From: Salvator merianae | Taxonomy: Eukaryota > Chordata > Lepidosauria > Squamata > Teiidae | Reading direction: 5' to 3' | NCBI GenBank assembly: GCA_003586115.2 | Contig: QVOM02000025.1 | Coordinates: 47,450,229-47,514,228, forward strand | DNA: 64,000 nucleotides | Shown: one piece after another, positions 9,479-21,461 of the stretch | Layout of the letters: each line of letters begins with the position of its first letter | Numbering within the stretch: the first letter of the stretch is position 1 | Position numbers and translations under genes: made by a program | The notes under the pieces: generated by a model | Seen by the model: the letters and a program-made list of their open reading frames with translations, nothing else | Told to the model about the DNA's origin: nothing | Databases searched by the model: none

Positions 9479-11960
9479 CATTTTTGTATTTAAAATCAAC
9501 AACTCCTATACATGATTTCATTGCACTTATAATGTTATTGGAAATAAGCTGTTGCATAAAAAAGTGACTGCATATTTGTTTTATTTCAATACCACCCCCT
9601 TTCACTAGAAAGTCTCATGCTAATTAGGATTAAGCACTAAGTCCACGTATTATTTTGCCTGCTTTACTTTCAAGTTAAATAAACAGATGTCACTAATCCA
9701 AGCATTTAAGTAAATTGTTTTAGATTTTGTGACATGACCTTTCCCAAAGCTTCCACCCCTCATTGTTATAGATGTTTCCTAATTTTATTTTACAGTAAAA
9801 AATTACTAATAAAAACCACACATGGAAGTTATGTCTCTGTTACACAGCAAAGACAACTTAACTGATCCTCTTTTCATTAACCCAATGGGGACCTGTGCCC
9901 TGAAGGCCAATGAAGGAGTCTTTACTGGGTAATGGAGATGCAGCCTAAGGCAAATCACTATTTATGACAAAATATAGATATTTCTTCCCAGTTTATTGCC
10001 AGTTTAAATGTCCTTTTTTAGTTTGACTTGACTGCTTCTATATTTAGGCCATAATGACAAGGTCACTTTGCTCCCTCCATGTGAATACATGGAGTGGATA
10101 GGTAACTCAAAGGCTGAGATTTCACCCAAAATCAACATCTGGAGCTGAGTACTGTGGTGCACTTCCAAACTCATTTCCAGCCCATGTGCATTATTCTAGC
10201 CACTTGGCCAACTCTTGATCATTCCAATGTTGGTTTCTACAACTGATGTCCTGAGTCAGAAGGACATGTAGAAGTAGGGTGCATTGACTCATAGCAGAAA
10301 AAGCAGCACAGAAGTATCGTACAGATGGTGGTGTGTAGCACCCATGTTTTCATGCCGTTTCTAACCCACCTTGCCTCGCCTACAATGTTTATGATAGGGT
10401 AGAGGGGGAGACTGACATATGAATGATCCCACCTTTGAATAATCTCTGAACCATCTCACAGTTGCCTCCCTCCTGCCAATTTCCATGCATTTTATCACAG
10501 AGGGCTGATTTCCCCACAATAAAATATACCTAACACATCCAAATGTTGAAAGGCTCACTTTATGCATGAAGCAGTGTACTGGGATATACTGGTTTGGGGA
10601 AAATTGGCATTACCCAGAAAATAAGATTCCCGAGGAACTTTGCAACTGATAGATTTTAAAAATGGAAGATTAACCAGAGTAACAAAAGAACAAGCAGTGA
10701 GGCATAAAATACTGCAGGACTATGGATTTGAAAACAAAGGAGAACTTTATTGACAGCACAATAAAAAGACTCAAAATGGCAAAAAACAAATGAACAAAAA
10801 GCAAAACTGTCAAGCATTGTGGCGAGTGACTGGTCAAAAATATATCAAATGCAATCAAACCACTACATGCAGTCAAGCAGCTTCACCAAGTTACTGAGGG
10901 GGTGCTTTAACCACCAGAAAGGCAAACCAGAACTCCAAATGGTATATGTGTGTGTGTAGAGAAGGAAAGGGGAACTATCTTAGTGGCTAACAGTGGACAC
11001 TAATCTTAAAAGGGATCACATGGAAATCTCACTCTCCGCTGTGATGAGGTATTGAGAGTGAAAATTCACCATGGTAGCCTTCTGTCCTGTAAATATTCCA
11101 AATAGCAAAAGATGGGAATTGCACAAATGTGGAAAAGCAAACTTCTGCCACTCAGCAACAACAAAGTATCAGTTCTCAGCAAACTATCTCAGCTGAAACA
11201 GGGAGCAGAATATATAGTATTAAAAGCAAAGTTCCAGTTATAGAGCACCTCCAGACTGAAACAGCAGTCAAAGGCAGTAAGGACCAATGGAGAAATGGTA
11301 ATTTTAAAAATCCCTGTTGTGATCTTCCATTGTGACTGGAGTTCAGCAGCATGGAGGGTGAATCCGGGTGATGGGGACTGTGTGATCCATGTCTTGCTAC
11401 CTGATCCGGGGTAACTTATCATGGTTCTGGACAAAGGGAGTCTAATTCTAACCTGAAAATCATCCCAGAGGTGGAATTACATGTGAGTGCAATACTTTCT
11501 ATGAGGAAGGAAGGGACAAGATCCATTTGAGTTTGGAGCAAACACAGGGACAGATCTTTACAAATGGCCCTCTTTTAGTGCCGGACACACATAGGTGTAT
11601 ACATGTTGAACTTGTTTGTTTGCACCTCTGATTATGCATGTAGGTGTGTTTGCTGTCAAGAGGGGACAATGAGGTAGTTCACAAAGGACAAACACCAATC
11701 AATGGATAAAGATCACTCTTCTTTCAGAGTTACTCAAAATCCTGCTGGGAGCATACCAGAAACTTACTCTTAAATCTTTTACATGATCCCACTGATCTGC
11801 TGACAAAAAGGTGTCCTGATCACATAGTTGATATCTTTTGGGTGCAAACAAAGGATGCCAGAGAATAGGTCAAGTTGTTTGTCCAACTCCCGTTCAACTC
11901 ATAAGCATCCAGATTATATCTGGATGGCTTAGTACTCTGCCTTCCCTGGCAGGCAAATGG
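9479..11960. other. Unannotated, mostly unique DNA
   Basis: I see no gene. There is a small hairpin CTCCATGTGAATACATGGAG near 10075. The 10735-10840 segment is A-rich. No recurring repeat family was recognised. Confidence 0.4.
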
Positions 11961-11968
11961 GGTGATAC

Positions 11969-12842
11969 TAGGGGTGTGCACGAAAGATTCTTGCACTTCG
12001 ATTTTCACGCGAAAATGGCGTTTCTGCCATCTTCGCGCGAAAATCGAAGCCCAAAGGGGCTCGCGAAAGTGAATGGCGAAGGTCCCGGCGACCTTCGAGA
12101 CCTTCGCCATTTGCCGCAAGCTCCCTCTGTTTGGGCGCTCGCCTCTCTCTCACTCCCACCCCAGTCTGTCAGTGTAATGACAGACTGGGGGGGGGAATGA
12201 GAGAGAGGCGAGCGCCATCGGAAGCGGAGAAATCAAGGCAAACGTCTTCCCTTCACCTTGATTGCTCCGTTTCCGATGGCGCTCGCCTCTCTCTCATTCC
12301 CCACCCCCCAGTCTGTCATTACACTGGCAGACTGGGGCGGGAGTGAGAGAGAACGCTGCGCCATCAGAAACGGAGCAATCAAGGTGAAGGGAAGACCTTT
12401 GCCTTGATTTCTCCGCTTCCGATGGCGCTCGCCTCTCTCTCATTCCCCCCCCCAGTCTGTCATTACACTGATAGACCGGGGTGGGAGTGAGATAGAGCGC
12501 TGCACTATCGGAAACGGGGAAATCAAGGTGAAGGGAAGACCTTTGCCTTGATGTCTCTGCTTCCGATGGCTCTCACCTATCTCTCATCCCCCCCCCCCAG
12601 TCTGTCTTTACACTGACAGACTGGGGGGGAATGCGAGAGAGGCGAGCGCCATCGGAAGCAGAGAAATCAAGGCGAAGGTCTTCCCTTCGCCTTGATTGCT
12701 CTGCTTCCGTTCGCGGCGAAGATTTTCACCGCAAAAACGAAGGGCTTCATTTTCGCACGTATTTTTTTGCACGAAAGCGAAGCCTAGGAGCTTCGCATGC
12801 CTGCGAAGCAAAAAGGGAAAAGTGCCTTCGTGCACATCCCTA
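11969..12842. mobile_element. Family A element, long palindromic form (hAT-like)
   Basis: The 874-bp element starts TAGGGGTGTGCACGAA and ends TTCGTGCACATCCCTA, flanked by a perfect 8-bp duplication GGTGATAC (11961-11968 and 12843-12850). Such termini plus 8-bp duplications are diagnostic of the hAT superfamily. The interior has no transposase. It is built of alternating palindromes: four copies of a CAGTCTGTC...GACAGACTG centre (about 12159-12190, 12306-12337, 12450-12481, 12595-12626) alternate with palindromes around GAAATCAAGGCGAAGGTCTTCCCTTC...CTTGATT. CpG is frequent, which suggests recent origin or escape from methylation. Confidence 0.9.
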
Positions 12843-13666
12843 GGTGATACAGAAAGGAGCAGAGAAATTGTTGTAAATGCTTTTCATTTGGAAGTTTGTC
12901 CTTTTAAAACAAAATGCAATTGACTATTCAGAGCCTCAGGATTTCTCTGTTCATCTCCGGTCTTGCCAAACCAATGTCAATTATTAAATGCCACACACTT
13001 AAACATATCTCCTTGCAAGGCTATTCTTTCCCTTTCATGTAGATATAGCAGATATAAATCTTATGTAAAAGGAGGGTACCTAACATCTGAGGAAAGGTGT
13101 TTTAATCTTATCCCAGAAATGGAAGAAATGCTACTAGCATGATTCCTCTGGAATAAACAAGTTATTTGCAATTGGACTGCTCCAAGGTAGCTGAATGTTT
13201 CCTACTGACTTTAAGAAAACTAACATTGTTGTTTAGTGAACTTTTGGTAAGATAATACATGTTTGAAAAGTTTTATGCAATGTTAAATATGGCATTGCAA
13301 TGTGTAATGTTAGACAACCTGTTTAAGCTATAAAGTAATCTATTTGTAGAACATGCATGCACTGATTATTCAAAGTGGTGCAATTATCTAAATTTCCTGT
13401 TCCGTGGCATCATCAAACAAGACAAATTGCACCTAAATTACAGGAAGTCATATCTTCCAAGTACTGAAAAAGATAGAATTGTGGTGGTTATAAGAGGTTT
13501 TTAACTGGCATTTTTTAAGGTAAAAACATTTTGGTAGGCATTTTGGCTATCACCAGTAGCAGTGGATATTTCAAAGGAAGTTACACATTAGTATAAATAG
13601 ATTAATTGATTTGTTTAGTGGTCACATGATTTTGCGGGGAGGTATGACAGACCCATGTGTCTGTGA
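12843..13666. other. Unannotated DNA
   Basis: Nothing recognisable between the family A element and the large palindrome. AT-rich without long open frames. Confidence 0.4.
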
Positions 13667-13747
13667 TTTATGTATATTTAAAATATGTTTAACTTTATAT
13701 ATATGTGTGTGTGTATAAAAGTTAAACATATTTTAAATATACATAAA
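13667..13747. repeat. Perfect 30-bp inverted repeat (cruciform)
   Basis: Arms 13667-13696 and 13718-13747 are exact reverse complements. The left arm begins TTTATGTATATTTAAAATAT and the right arm ends ATATACATAAA. The 21-nt spacer is an alternating TATATATATGTGTGTGTGT tract. Both arms are AT-rich, so cruciform extrusion would be easy. Confidence 0.9.
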
Positions 13748-13824
13748 TATATAGAAATGATTGCTAGATGTGCATTTTAAAGCTGTCCAGAAAACTTTAA
13801 TTCTTGGACAGGTATATAAATGTA

Positions 13825-14394
13825 GGCCATTTCTGCACTACATGGACACTCTAGCCCACATAGTGTTGGACAGTGACTTCAGGTTATATTGAGGTAGGAT
13901 AGTCATAGTCTACTCCAAGGCTGTCCAGATTTGGACACCCCATTGCAGGTCAGGGCTGAGAGCTGACATCAAAGACTGTGTCCAATGCTCAAAGCCAGCA
14001 CTAAGGCAGGAATGAAAGTTCCCAGCCTTCACAGTTTCCATCCAGGCTCTTTTTGATGTGTCCTAAAATCTGCTGCCACTTCCAGTGGTGCTTCCTTGTG
14101 CACCACCAAAATGTGCTCACCTTGCAGAAATTTGGCCTATGGGGGTGTGCTGTCTAACTGCCATTTGTAGTCTGGAATACAGACAGTGGCCCACTTGCTG
14201 ATAACTTTATAAAAGGTCTACCACAGGACCAAGATAGTGCATCATTTTCGTGTCCTTGCCTGGTCCATAGCTTCATCCAATGTGGTCGATGCATACTAAG
14301 AGAAGGCTAGCCCTGCTCTGCTCTGAAATAATGTGGGAAGGCAGACCCCTGACCCCTTTTCTTTACCAGGATTATGGTAAGTGCAGAAATCATC
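13825..14394. mobile_element. Family B-related MITE, diverged
   Basis: Left end GGCCATTTCTGCACTACATGG and right end GGTAAGTGCAGAAAT are inverted versions of a TTTCTGCACTTACC terminus also seen at 33741 and 38295. The outermost right bases are mutated, and no target duplication is clear. Confidence 0.45.
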
Positions 14395-14486
14395 TTTGTT
14401 AGTAATTACACAAAGACCTATATTTTGCTCCTGGTAAATCAAGAAGATTTGCTCTTTTTAATCCTTGCAACATGCTAACCCAGAAA

Positions 14487-14543
14487 AGGAAAGGGGAAAG
14501 GGGAAAGGGGAAAGGGGGAAAGGGGGAAAGGGGAAAGGGAAAG
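14487..14543 (+). repeat. GGGGAAA tandem repeat, G-quadruplex candidate
   Basis: At least six runs of four or five G separated by AAA on the plus strand, meeting the usual G4 pattern with loops of three bases. Confidence 0.85.
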
Positions 14544-14576
14544 AATAGTAGAAAACTAGATCATAGAATTTGCTAA

Positions 14577-14622
14577 AGAAAGGAAGGAAGGAAGGAAGGA
14601 AGGAAGGAAGGAAGGAAGGAAG
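14577..14622. repeat. (GGAA)n microsatellite
   Basis: Uninterrupted AAGG/GGAA repeat, about eleven units, close downstream of the GGGGAAA tract. Confidence 0.95.
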
Positions 14623-14639
14623 CTTGGAAACTTCCTGTT

Positions 14640-16233
14640 CTATATTTCACCCATGGGTAGATGAGATTATTAATATTTAATATTAGTATTTAATAGTTGT
14701 AATGTGTATATTCCTGCTTCTTCAATGAATATAAAATTCTGAAATGGCTAATAGTAAGTTTATAAGAAGAAAGGTTAAAAAGATTAAAGAAGGTAAACAA
14801 GAACTGTTTTAAACAGGGATTAAGTGACAGGTCTTTGGTAAATGATTGTAGGTACTTCATGAAAATCAGAGGACAGAACATTCCAGACAGTAGGTGTCAG
14901 CACAGAAAAGTCCTAGCTACAGGTCACTGAAAGATGGCATTCAGTAATGTAATTTCATTTTTGACTATCTCCATTTGAAACAAGATATATTTTAGGATTT
15001 GTTAGAAACAGCCAAATGGCAAAGACTTGTATGGGAACAAAACTCCAAACTATAGGTAGCACCACAAGGAGCTACTTTTTCTTGTATAAATACTTTTCGC
15101 GAATACATTTCCTAGCTTCAACCAAGAGTGGAAATATTCACGCTGTATTCCTTTGTTGTATTTTATGTTCAAATTAGTATCCTCCACAAATGAGAAAAAA
15201 AACACTTCAGATTCATTATTTTTCTTCCTTGTGCAGCTTTGTGTAAAGCTTGATCAAAAGTTTCTCATTAAAGTGTGACAGTGCTTTAGATTAGTGGTAC
15301 ATAAAACTGTTATGGTTATTATTGAGAGGGAAGTAAATGGCAGTCACTGTCAGCACTAAACAGCTCAGGGCAAACTGTTTCTGTTCTTTTTTTCTTCACC
15401 CCCTCTTCAATACCTATGTAATTTAATTGAAATGCAATATTTCATGAATATTAGAAAGCTAGGTTTTATTAAAAATGGCAAGGAAAAGTGAATGCCTGAA
15501 TGTTTAGAGTAACAAGCGGTACAAATTTATTCATTCAATACATCACTGAATTATTTAAAACTCAGCTTAAGCACAAGGTCACAGAATAATTTTGGCAAGT
15601 GCACACTTGTGCATGATGTTTTTCCATAATTCCCTTGTACCTATAAAGTTAATCATGACTTTAGTATGCTGACTTTCTCATGTGTTTTGCAGTGATTGAT
15701 AATTTTTTTTTGAGTTAAAAATCTAAGAAGAGAACATACTACAGACTGAATTATTTGTAAAATTAAGAGGAAAAAAAAACACATTAATTTTCCATTTTAA
15801 TAAAAGCTACTACTGTGTGAAAGGATTAAGTTCACACAATTGTATTTGCAAACTCTGTTTATGGCTTTTATCTAGTAGCTAAAGAATACTGGGAAAGTTA
15901 AAAGCACCTGAGCAGAATTGTTAAAAACAAAACATGAACAAGTATTTTTTTGAAATTAATTGCAGGAATTGCTGACATGAAGTGATACAAACTTAAGTTC
16001 CTTCATTCAGCATTCAGCACCAGCAAGATTACTTTTGATCTGACAGTCAGAACATTTTTCTTTCAATGTTGCTTTGACTTCAGGCAAAACCCACACACCA
16101 ACACAAAGCAGAGGAAGGAGCCTTTGTTTGCACCCACTCGTGCTGGTCACCTCTGATTAATTGAGACCCAGTCCTAGTAATGTAGTCTTGTGAGTTACAA
16201 TGATTCCAGATGTCAAGCAAAAGTCCCTTCACA
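14640..16233. other. Low-repeat AT-rich segment, conserved noncoding candidate
   Basis: No gene and no recognised repeat. The 15400-15900 part combines stretches such as AATTGAAATGCAATATTTCATG with few microsatellites, a texture often seen in deeply conserved noncoding DNA. Only alignment can establish conservation. Confidence 0.3.
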
Positions 16234-16526
16234 TAGGAATGTGCAAAAAAAGAAGTCATTTTTCCCCCCAAAAGCTGTATTTTCACTTTGACAGCAAATT
16301 TTGTTGCTGAAAAATGTATTTTTTGCATTCATTTTCACATTTTTTTCCAATGTTTTTCCATTGAAAATGCAATTGTTATGGTTTTAACACAGAAAAAAAA
16401 AAAATCCATGATAAAATTCAATTTCATTTTCTCAAGAGAAGAGGCATTTTTGTTTTGATGTGAATATTTGTGAAAATGAAATTTTGTACAAATTTTTAAA
16501 TGTGAATGAAAATTTTCCCATCCATA
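16234..16526. mobile_element. Family A MITE, short form
   Basis: Starts TAGGAATGTGCAAAAAA and ends TTTTCCCATCCATA. Flanking octamers CCTTCACA (16226-16233) and TCTTCACA (16527-16534) match at 7 of 8. The 293-bp interior is a TTTTCCA/TGAAAAT-rich foldback. Substitutions inside the termini show age. Confidence 0.75.
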
Positions 16527-16949
16527 TCTTCACACATTTGTCACTCTGATCATGTTAAAATTGAAGAAGGGCAGCACTGCACATCCTTGAAAGGTCTGAA
16601 GAAGAAGTGGTGTTGGAGGGATGAAGTGACTATAGGAGTCATGGAACTAAATCCAAGACTTACAGTTGTTTAGTGTAAGAGCTTTCTGGCTTATGATTGA
16701 CCATTAGTCATCATTGACCATCATTCCTTCTCTTTCATTCTGTCTTTAGACTTTCTTGAAAAATGTGAAACTGATTATGCTTTATATGCCTCTCAGCCTT
16801 GGCACAGAAAGCTCTACTTGAATAAGTAAGCATTGCATCATAGAATCAAGGGATGTGATAAGATATTTCTGAAGAATTCACAGACTTTTTTTTCCCCCTA
16901 AAAATATAGTTTTGTACAAAGTTCTAATGGCAAAAGCAGAGACCTTCTT

Positions 16950-17100
16950 CTGCCCTGACTAGTCTGAATTGGCATAACCTGTTGCACACAAGATTCTTGG
17001 GTGAAGACAGAATCCATTTTGGATGTACAGAAACCATATTGGAACTCAAAATGCATTTTAAAAGGCAGATAGTGTTACGAAATATTCATCCTTTTGGCTA
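16950..17100 (+). mobile_element. LTR-family fragment (related to 22890 and 36590)
   Basis: GACAGAATCCATTTTGGATGT...CATATTGGAACT...ATTTTAAAA runs parallel to 36675-36750 and more weakly to 22975-23020. This marks a dispersed retroelement family, here a fragment. Confidence 0.4.
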
Positions 17101-17949
17101 CAAGTAAGTACATGTGCATAAATCAATCAAGATAACTGATTACTGTTTAGCTGCTATGACTCACCCTGTCACAATACAGCATCCTGAAAACAGGTATTCT
17201 CCAGTATATGAATAAAATATATATTGTCATTATATTGGTTGCAATCTGAATAAACATCTGGGGAATCACATTTTGATTTGGACTAAATCAGGACAGATGT
17301 CTCACCTTCAGTGACTTATTGACTCTGGAATACCAATCTATTGTCTTGGCCTATCCTATCCTTTGTTCCAGCTGACCAGAGCAATCTTAAAGCAATCAAG
17401 CCTCGCCCTAGGTGTTAGAACACATTTGCATATTGCTCCATAGCCACACACAAAATTACACAATGTGAACACATACAATGTCACTTTGTTCCTACTGGAA
17501 TGACCCCATAGACTTGCCCAACATCAGATTCTCATCTAGGATCAATGTCATTGTCCTCATTGTACAGCATCGCAATAAATGTAGCTACCTCTGGTAGCTA
17601 CATCATCATCAACAACATCCTCAGTTGACACGGTTTCTGTCTTATTCTGTACCAACGCACAGCAATCCTACTGCCCAATTGCCTCCTGCTTTGCTCCTGT
17701 CCCCAGAAGAAGAGGAACTGGGAACTAGAGGAATCTCTGCTCTGAGTCTCCATTTCAGCCCAAAGCAGCCTGGCTTGGTGAAACTCTGACATCATTGGGT
17801 TTTGCCAGGCTGCACCCTTACAATGCTATGCTGCTCCCTACAACCATTTCTGCACAAAACTATGGACTTTACCATGACCAGAAGCCTCTTGAAGCCAGAA
17901 ACATCATATTCTAGCCATGTTATACTGGGAAAGTGAGATAATCCATGTC
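17100..17949. other. Unannotated DNA
   Basis: No element boundaries are resolved. A short mirrored word (GTAGCTACCTCTGGTAGCTAC, split here as GTAGCTAC / GTAGCTAC) sits at 17581-17601 and can form a small hairpin. Confidence 0.35.
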
Positions 17950-18463
17950 TGTTAGGTTAGGGTTTCCCTTTTTAGCAGTTATAGTCAGAATTTCCCTCTG
18001 GCTTACTTGCAAACCCTTCTCCTCTTCTCTCCTGTCAAATGTCAGCTTAACAAATGTCAGCTTTTCTAATGCTAACAAGTTCTCTGTAACCAGCTAAAGA
18101 GACTTAATGCAGGTGTAGTTTGCCTGAGCGCTGCACCACCTAACAGGGGAATCCCTGAAACTGCACTGTTTCTGCCTGTATTCTGTGTATTTTGACAGTT
18201 TTTGACAGAAAAGAACTGACATTGACAAAATTTATTGTTTCTTACCTTTTCTGAGTGTTTTTGGTTGATTTTAGTAAAGTTTTGATTTTGTATTGAACAC
18301 CTTTGTCTGGGGATATTTTTATGACTGCCTGTTTGTTTTATCAGGAAAAAGCCAGTTAACTCTTTGTTCTTAAAACCTTTTACCAAGTTCCTGCCTGAGA
18401 GTCTGTACTGCTGAGACCTTCCCTCCCCCCCAGACTAGTTTTTGTAGAGCATAGTTCCTAACA
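17950..18463 (+). mobile_element. LTR-like element with TGTTAGG...CCTAACA ends
   Basis: It opens with TGTTAGGTTAGGGTTTCCC and closes with AGTTCCTAACA, giving the short TG...CA inverted ends of LTRs. The end block (AGTTCCTAACA preceded by a C-rich run) reappears at 39290-39305 (GGTTCCTAACA), and the opening GGTTTCCCTCCCTAGC reappears at about 38855. About 514 bp, no internal coding region attached, and no 5-bp target duplication visible. Superfamily undetermined. Confidence 0.45.
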
Positions 18464-18699
18464 GAATTAAGTCACCTCAGGTTGGATGAACACCTTTTGT
18501 TTTATCTTCTTAGAGTAGTCTGAGGTGGGCACTTTCTATTGTTAGAACTATTTCCTATATAACACTTGCAAGATTGCCATTTTAGGACACATTTTGGGGA
18601 AGAAGCTGGATTGGCACAGATGTGTGTGCTCTTCTGTCAAAGGACACCAAAGGCTGAACTTTGTTCTGCACCAGAAAGTCTGAAGATTGGGCACTGTTG

Positions 18700-18752
18700 C
18701 TGTGTGTGTCTGTGTGTATGTTGTGTGTGTGAGAGAGAAAGAGAGAGAGAGC
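18700..18752. repeat. (TG)n/(GA)n compound microsatellite
   Basis: A TG-rich tract passes directly into a GA tract. Confidence 0.9.
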
Positions 18753-19262
18753 AGGCATTCACATCCTCGTAGTGCTTAAGTCAGTTTATTGAAATCTCAT
18801 TGGGGTGAAAGAGAGATCCATACTATCTCTCTGTAGTCCTGAGACTTGTGAGTTTTTCCTTTGTTGTATAGGTCTAGGTTGTCCCCACCTCCCAGAATGC
18901 ATTGGCATCTGTGTAGGTATGATTAGTTGGACTTCAGGGTGTTTATCAGCTAATATAACATCCTGCTTGGCATTTATCTGAAGAAGTATTATAAACTGAG
19001 CATCCTCTAAGTTATCTGCATGCTCTGCTCTGCTGATTACCAGCACTGGCAATCTTTCCTGAACTTTAGAGTGAAGTTACCTAGAGTGCTGGAGTTTAGA
19101 GTTTTCAGATGCCACAACTGACAAAGTCACTAAGCATATAATTTAACATATACTTAAAGTTTACCCTCAAAATAAGCCACTCTTTTGCAAACAAGCCTGT
19201 CTTCTTACTCAAATTCACCTCAGTGCTGTTTGTCACTTGCACCACATAGAAAGTATCTCTTT

Positions 19263-19277
19263 GAGAGAGATAGAGAC

Positions 19278-19308
<31 letters not shown>

Positions 19309-19309
19309 A
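19263..19309. repeat. (GA)n microsatellite
   Basis: GAGA repeats with a few GACA interruptions. Confidence 0.9.
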
Positions 19310-20517
19310 TGTGTTATTGAGGAAAGGGGTTGATTTTCAGAGGTTACAGTACAAACTGCAAAGATAATATGCTGTGTTTTGTGTACCATTGTTATTGGGA
19401 TATGTAGAGGGGATTTAGAGTAGTGATTTGCTGTTTGACCATGAATCAGTAGCCTGTCTTCAGCTAGTTATCCAGCCAGGAACTGCTGCTAGCACTGTAA
19501 ATATGTTTAAATCCATTTCAGTTTTGCCAGATTGTAACTGAGTTTTCATATGACTCAGTAGTTTTAATATGATAAGACACCATTTTTTTCTATCCTTCCT
19601 GTCCTTTCAAGATGCTGGAAAAGAGCAAAAGGATAAATAAAGGTATTGAGCCCCTTCCTTTCTTCATAAGACCCTTTTACTACAAGAGAGTATTTAATCA
19701 GATAGTGCATTTTTTTTTTTTTTAATCAGCCCCATTAAAGGCAAGGAGACTATAATGGGTTTTCTGTTTCTCTCTGTGGAAGCTGCATTCTGAGTCAGTA
19801 ATAAACTCAATGGAGCTTCAAATCCAAACTGATCATTAGCTCAGTTAAACTAGAAATGCCCAACAGTACGTGAATGTCATGTAAAGCTAATTATTCTGTA
19901 CAATTGTTTTCCTCTAGTGTCCTTTTATGTTGAAAAGGAGGATAACCACAAGAGAATGCCAGTCTTCAGTCAGTTACAACCTGAAATAATGAAATCCAAA
20001 TAGTATCTTCATGCTGCCTAATGTATTCAGTGTATCTGCTTGATCTATATAAAGCACTTATGCATTTTGCATAGACAAATAATATTGTCATTTTATTTGA
20101 TGTAAGCAACACTGGTCAGCATTTCTTTAACTGTTACAGGTTTTGACAGTCAAGAAATATGTTTACTACACCTGGGCTGAAAAGAAAAGTAGTACTTCAA
20201 GAATTCAAGCCTTGTAACAATTTTATTTACAAAATTCAGTAGTTCAAGCACACTTGTTGAACTTTTGGCTGAGCTACACCCAATACTGCATTAGTGAAAC
20301 ACTTTGAACCCAGAGAAATATGGCAGGTCTTGTCTCAGAAATGTTCTCATTCATAGTTGTTAGACCTCCTCAGGGAATCATTTCTCTCATTTCTTTTCAG
20401 CACAAGCATGGTATATTTTGCCTCAGCTCACTCCAAGTGATCAACCCTGTTTTCTTTTCACCCCAAAGCAAGATGAGACAACAGTCTGTCACATTAGCTT
20501 TGTCAGTCACCAGGGTT

Positions 20518-20547
20518 TTTTGTTTGTTTGTTTGTTTGTTTGTTTTT
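20518..20547. repeat. (TTTG)n microsatellite
   Basis: About seven uninterrupted TTTG units. Confidence 0.9.
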
Positions 20548-21294
20548 AACATAAGGTCTGTCTTCCCAAAGGGTAGTTCAGCAACACAGCAAAAACTTTT
20601 AAGCCACTTTGTGTTCAAACCAACCAAACAAAAATGCCCTCTATGATTGGATTTTATCTGAAAATCCCTCTTTGGATTGGATAATGTGGATGATAGATGG
20701 CTTGTCACTTTGTTAGTATGTTCATTGTTGAGCTTGTGGATAAAAAAATAAAGCTTAGGTGAGAAAGAGAGAGAGAAAAACTATTGTGGGAGAAAATACA
20801 GACTTTTCAGTTAATGTATTTGTGTATGTGGGCCTTAACTGCAAACTGTTACCAGAATTCCCTATATTTGAGTGTATGACAGCATGATTGGGCCTTATAG
20901 GCTGAAGCCCTGCAGAAACCCTGAAGACAATGGCTCGGATGAAAGTTGCCTGGATGAAAAGCATCCTGGAATTTTCCTTTAACTTGCTGAGCGATTGAAT
21001 TTTCCTATATTTGGCTGATGGGACTTTCCTGATATTTTGCTGAGAGAAATTACATGAACATGGGTGTTTCCTGTTTTTGAGAACAGTCAGCGTACATCCT
21101 GTTGCCAGTACATTCTGAAGTGCGGAAGCAAAAGGACTGACATTATTTGAGACAAAAGAACTGATGAGACCTGAGGTTGGACTGACCTAAGAAATATCCT
21201 ATTATTATTTAATGGAAGTCAAAATGACCTGAAAAGTATCCGACAATTAATTGATTTCCAGAACTTTACATCAACAAATTGCATAAGGAATGGC

Positions 21295-21302
21295 TATAAA
21301 AA
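21295..21302 (+). promoter_or_regulatory. TATA box of the 20703-21609 LTR-like element
   Basis: TATAAAAA in GC-flanked context (GGC before, GGAGG after), upstream of paired AATAAA signals. Confidence 0.5.
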
Positions 21303-21423
21303 GGAGGACTTTTTATTTCAAAGTGTGCGCCAGAAGCTGCAGATTCTGCCTCCCAATTGCCCTTCTTTGGTCTGATCAGCCATTAGAGTGGGTTTTTGAC
21401 TGGTGAGTATATGAGAGAGTGAA

Positions 21424-21461
21424 TGTGTGTGTGTATGTAAGAAATATATATATATATATAC
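21424..21461. repeat. (TG)n/(TA)n microsatellite
   Basis: GTGTGTGTGTATG passes into an ATATATATATATA run inside the LTR-like element. Confidence 0.85.

Larger units (their letters stand above)
18464..20702. other. Mostly unique DNA with simple repeats
   Basis: No gene. Simple repeats are listed separately. The 19700-19990 part (CCCCATTAAAGGCAAGGAGAC onward) is repeat-free and is a candidate conserved noncoding block, unproven. Confidence 0.35.

Noticed and set aside
11838..12923. Several 70-120 codon frames with Arg/Glu-rich repeats
   Set aside because: All lie in the palindromic array of the 11969-12842 element, and the same sequence opens in both directions.
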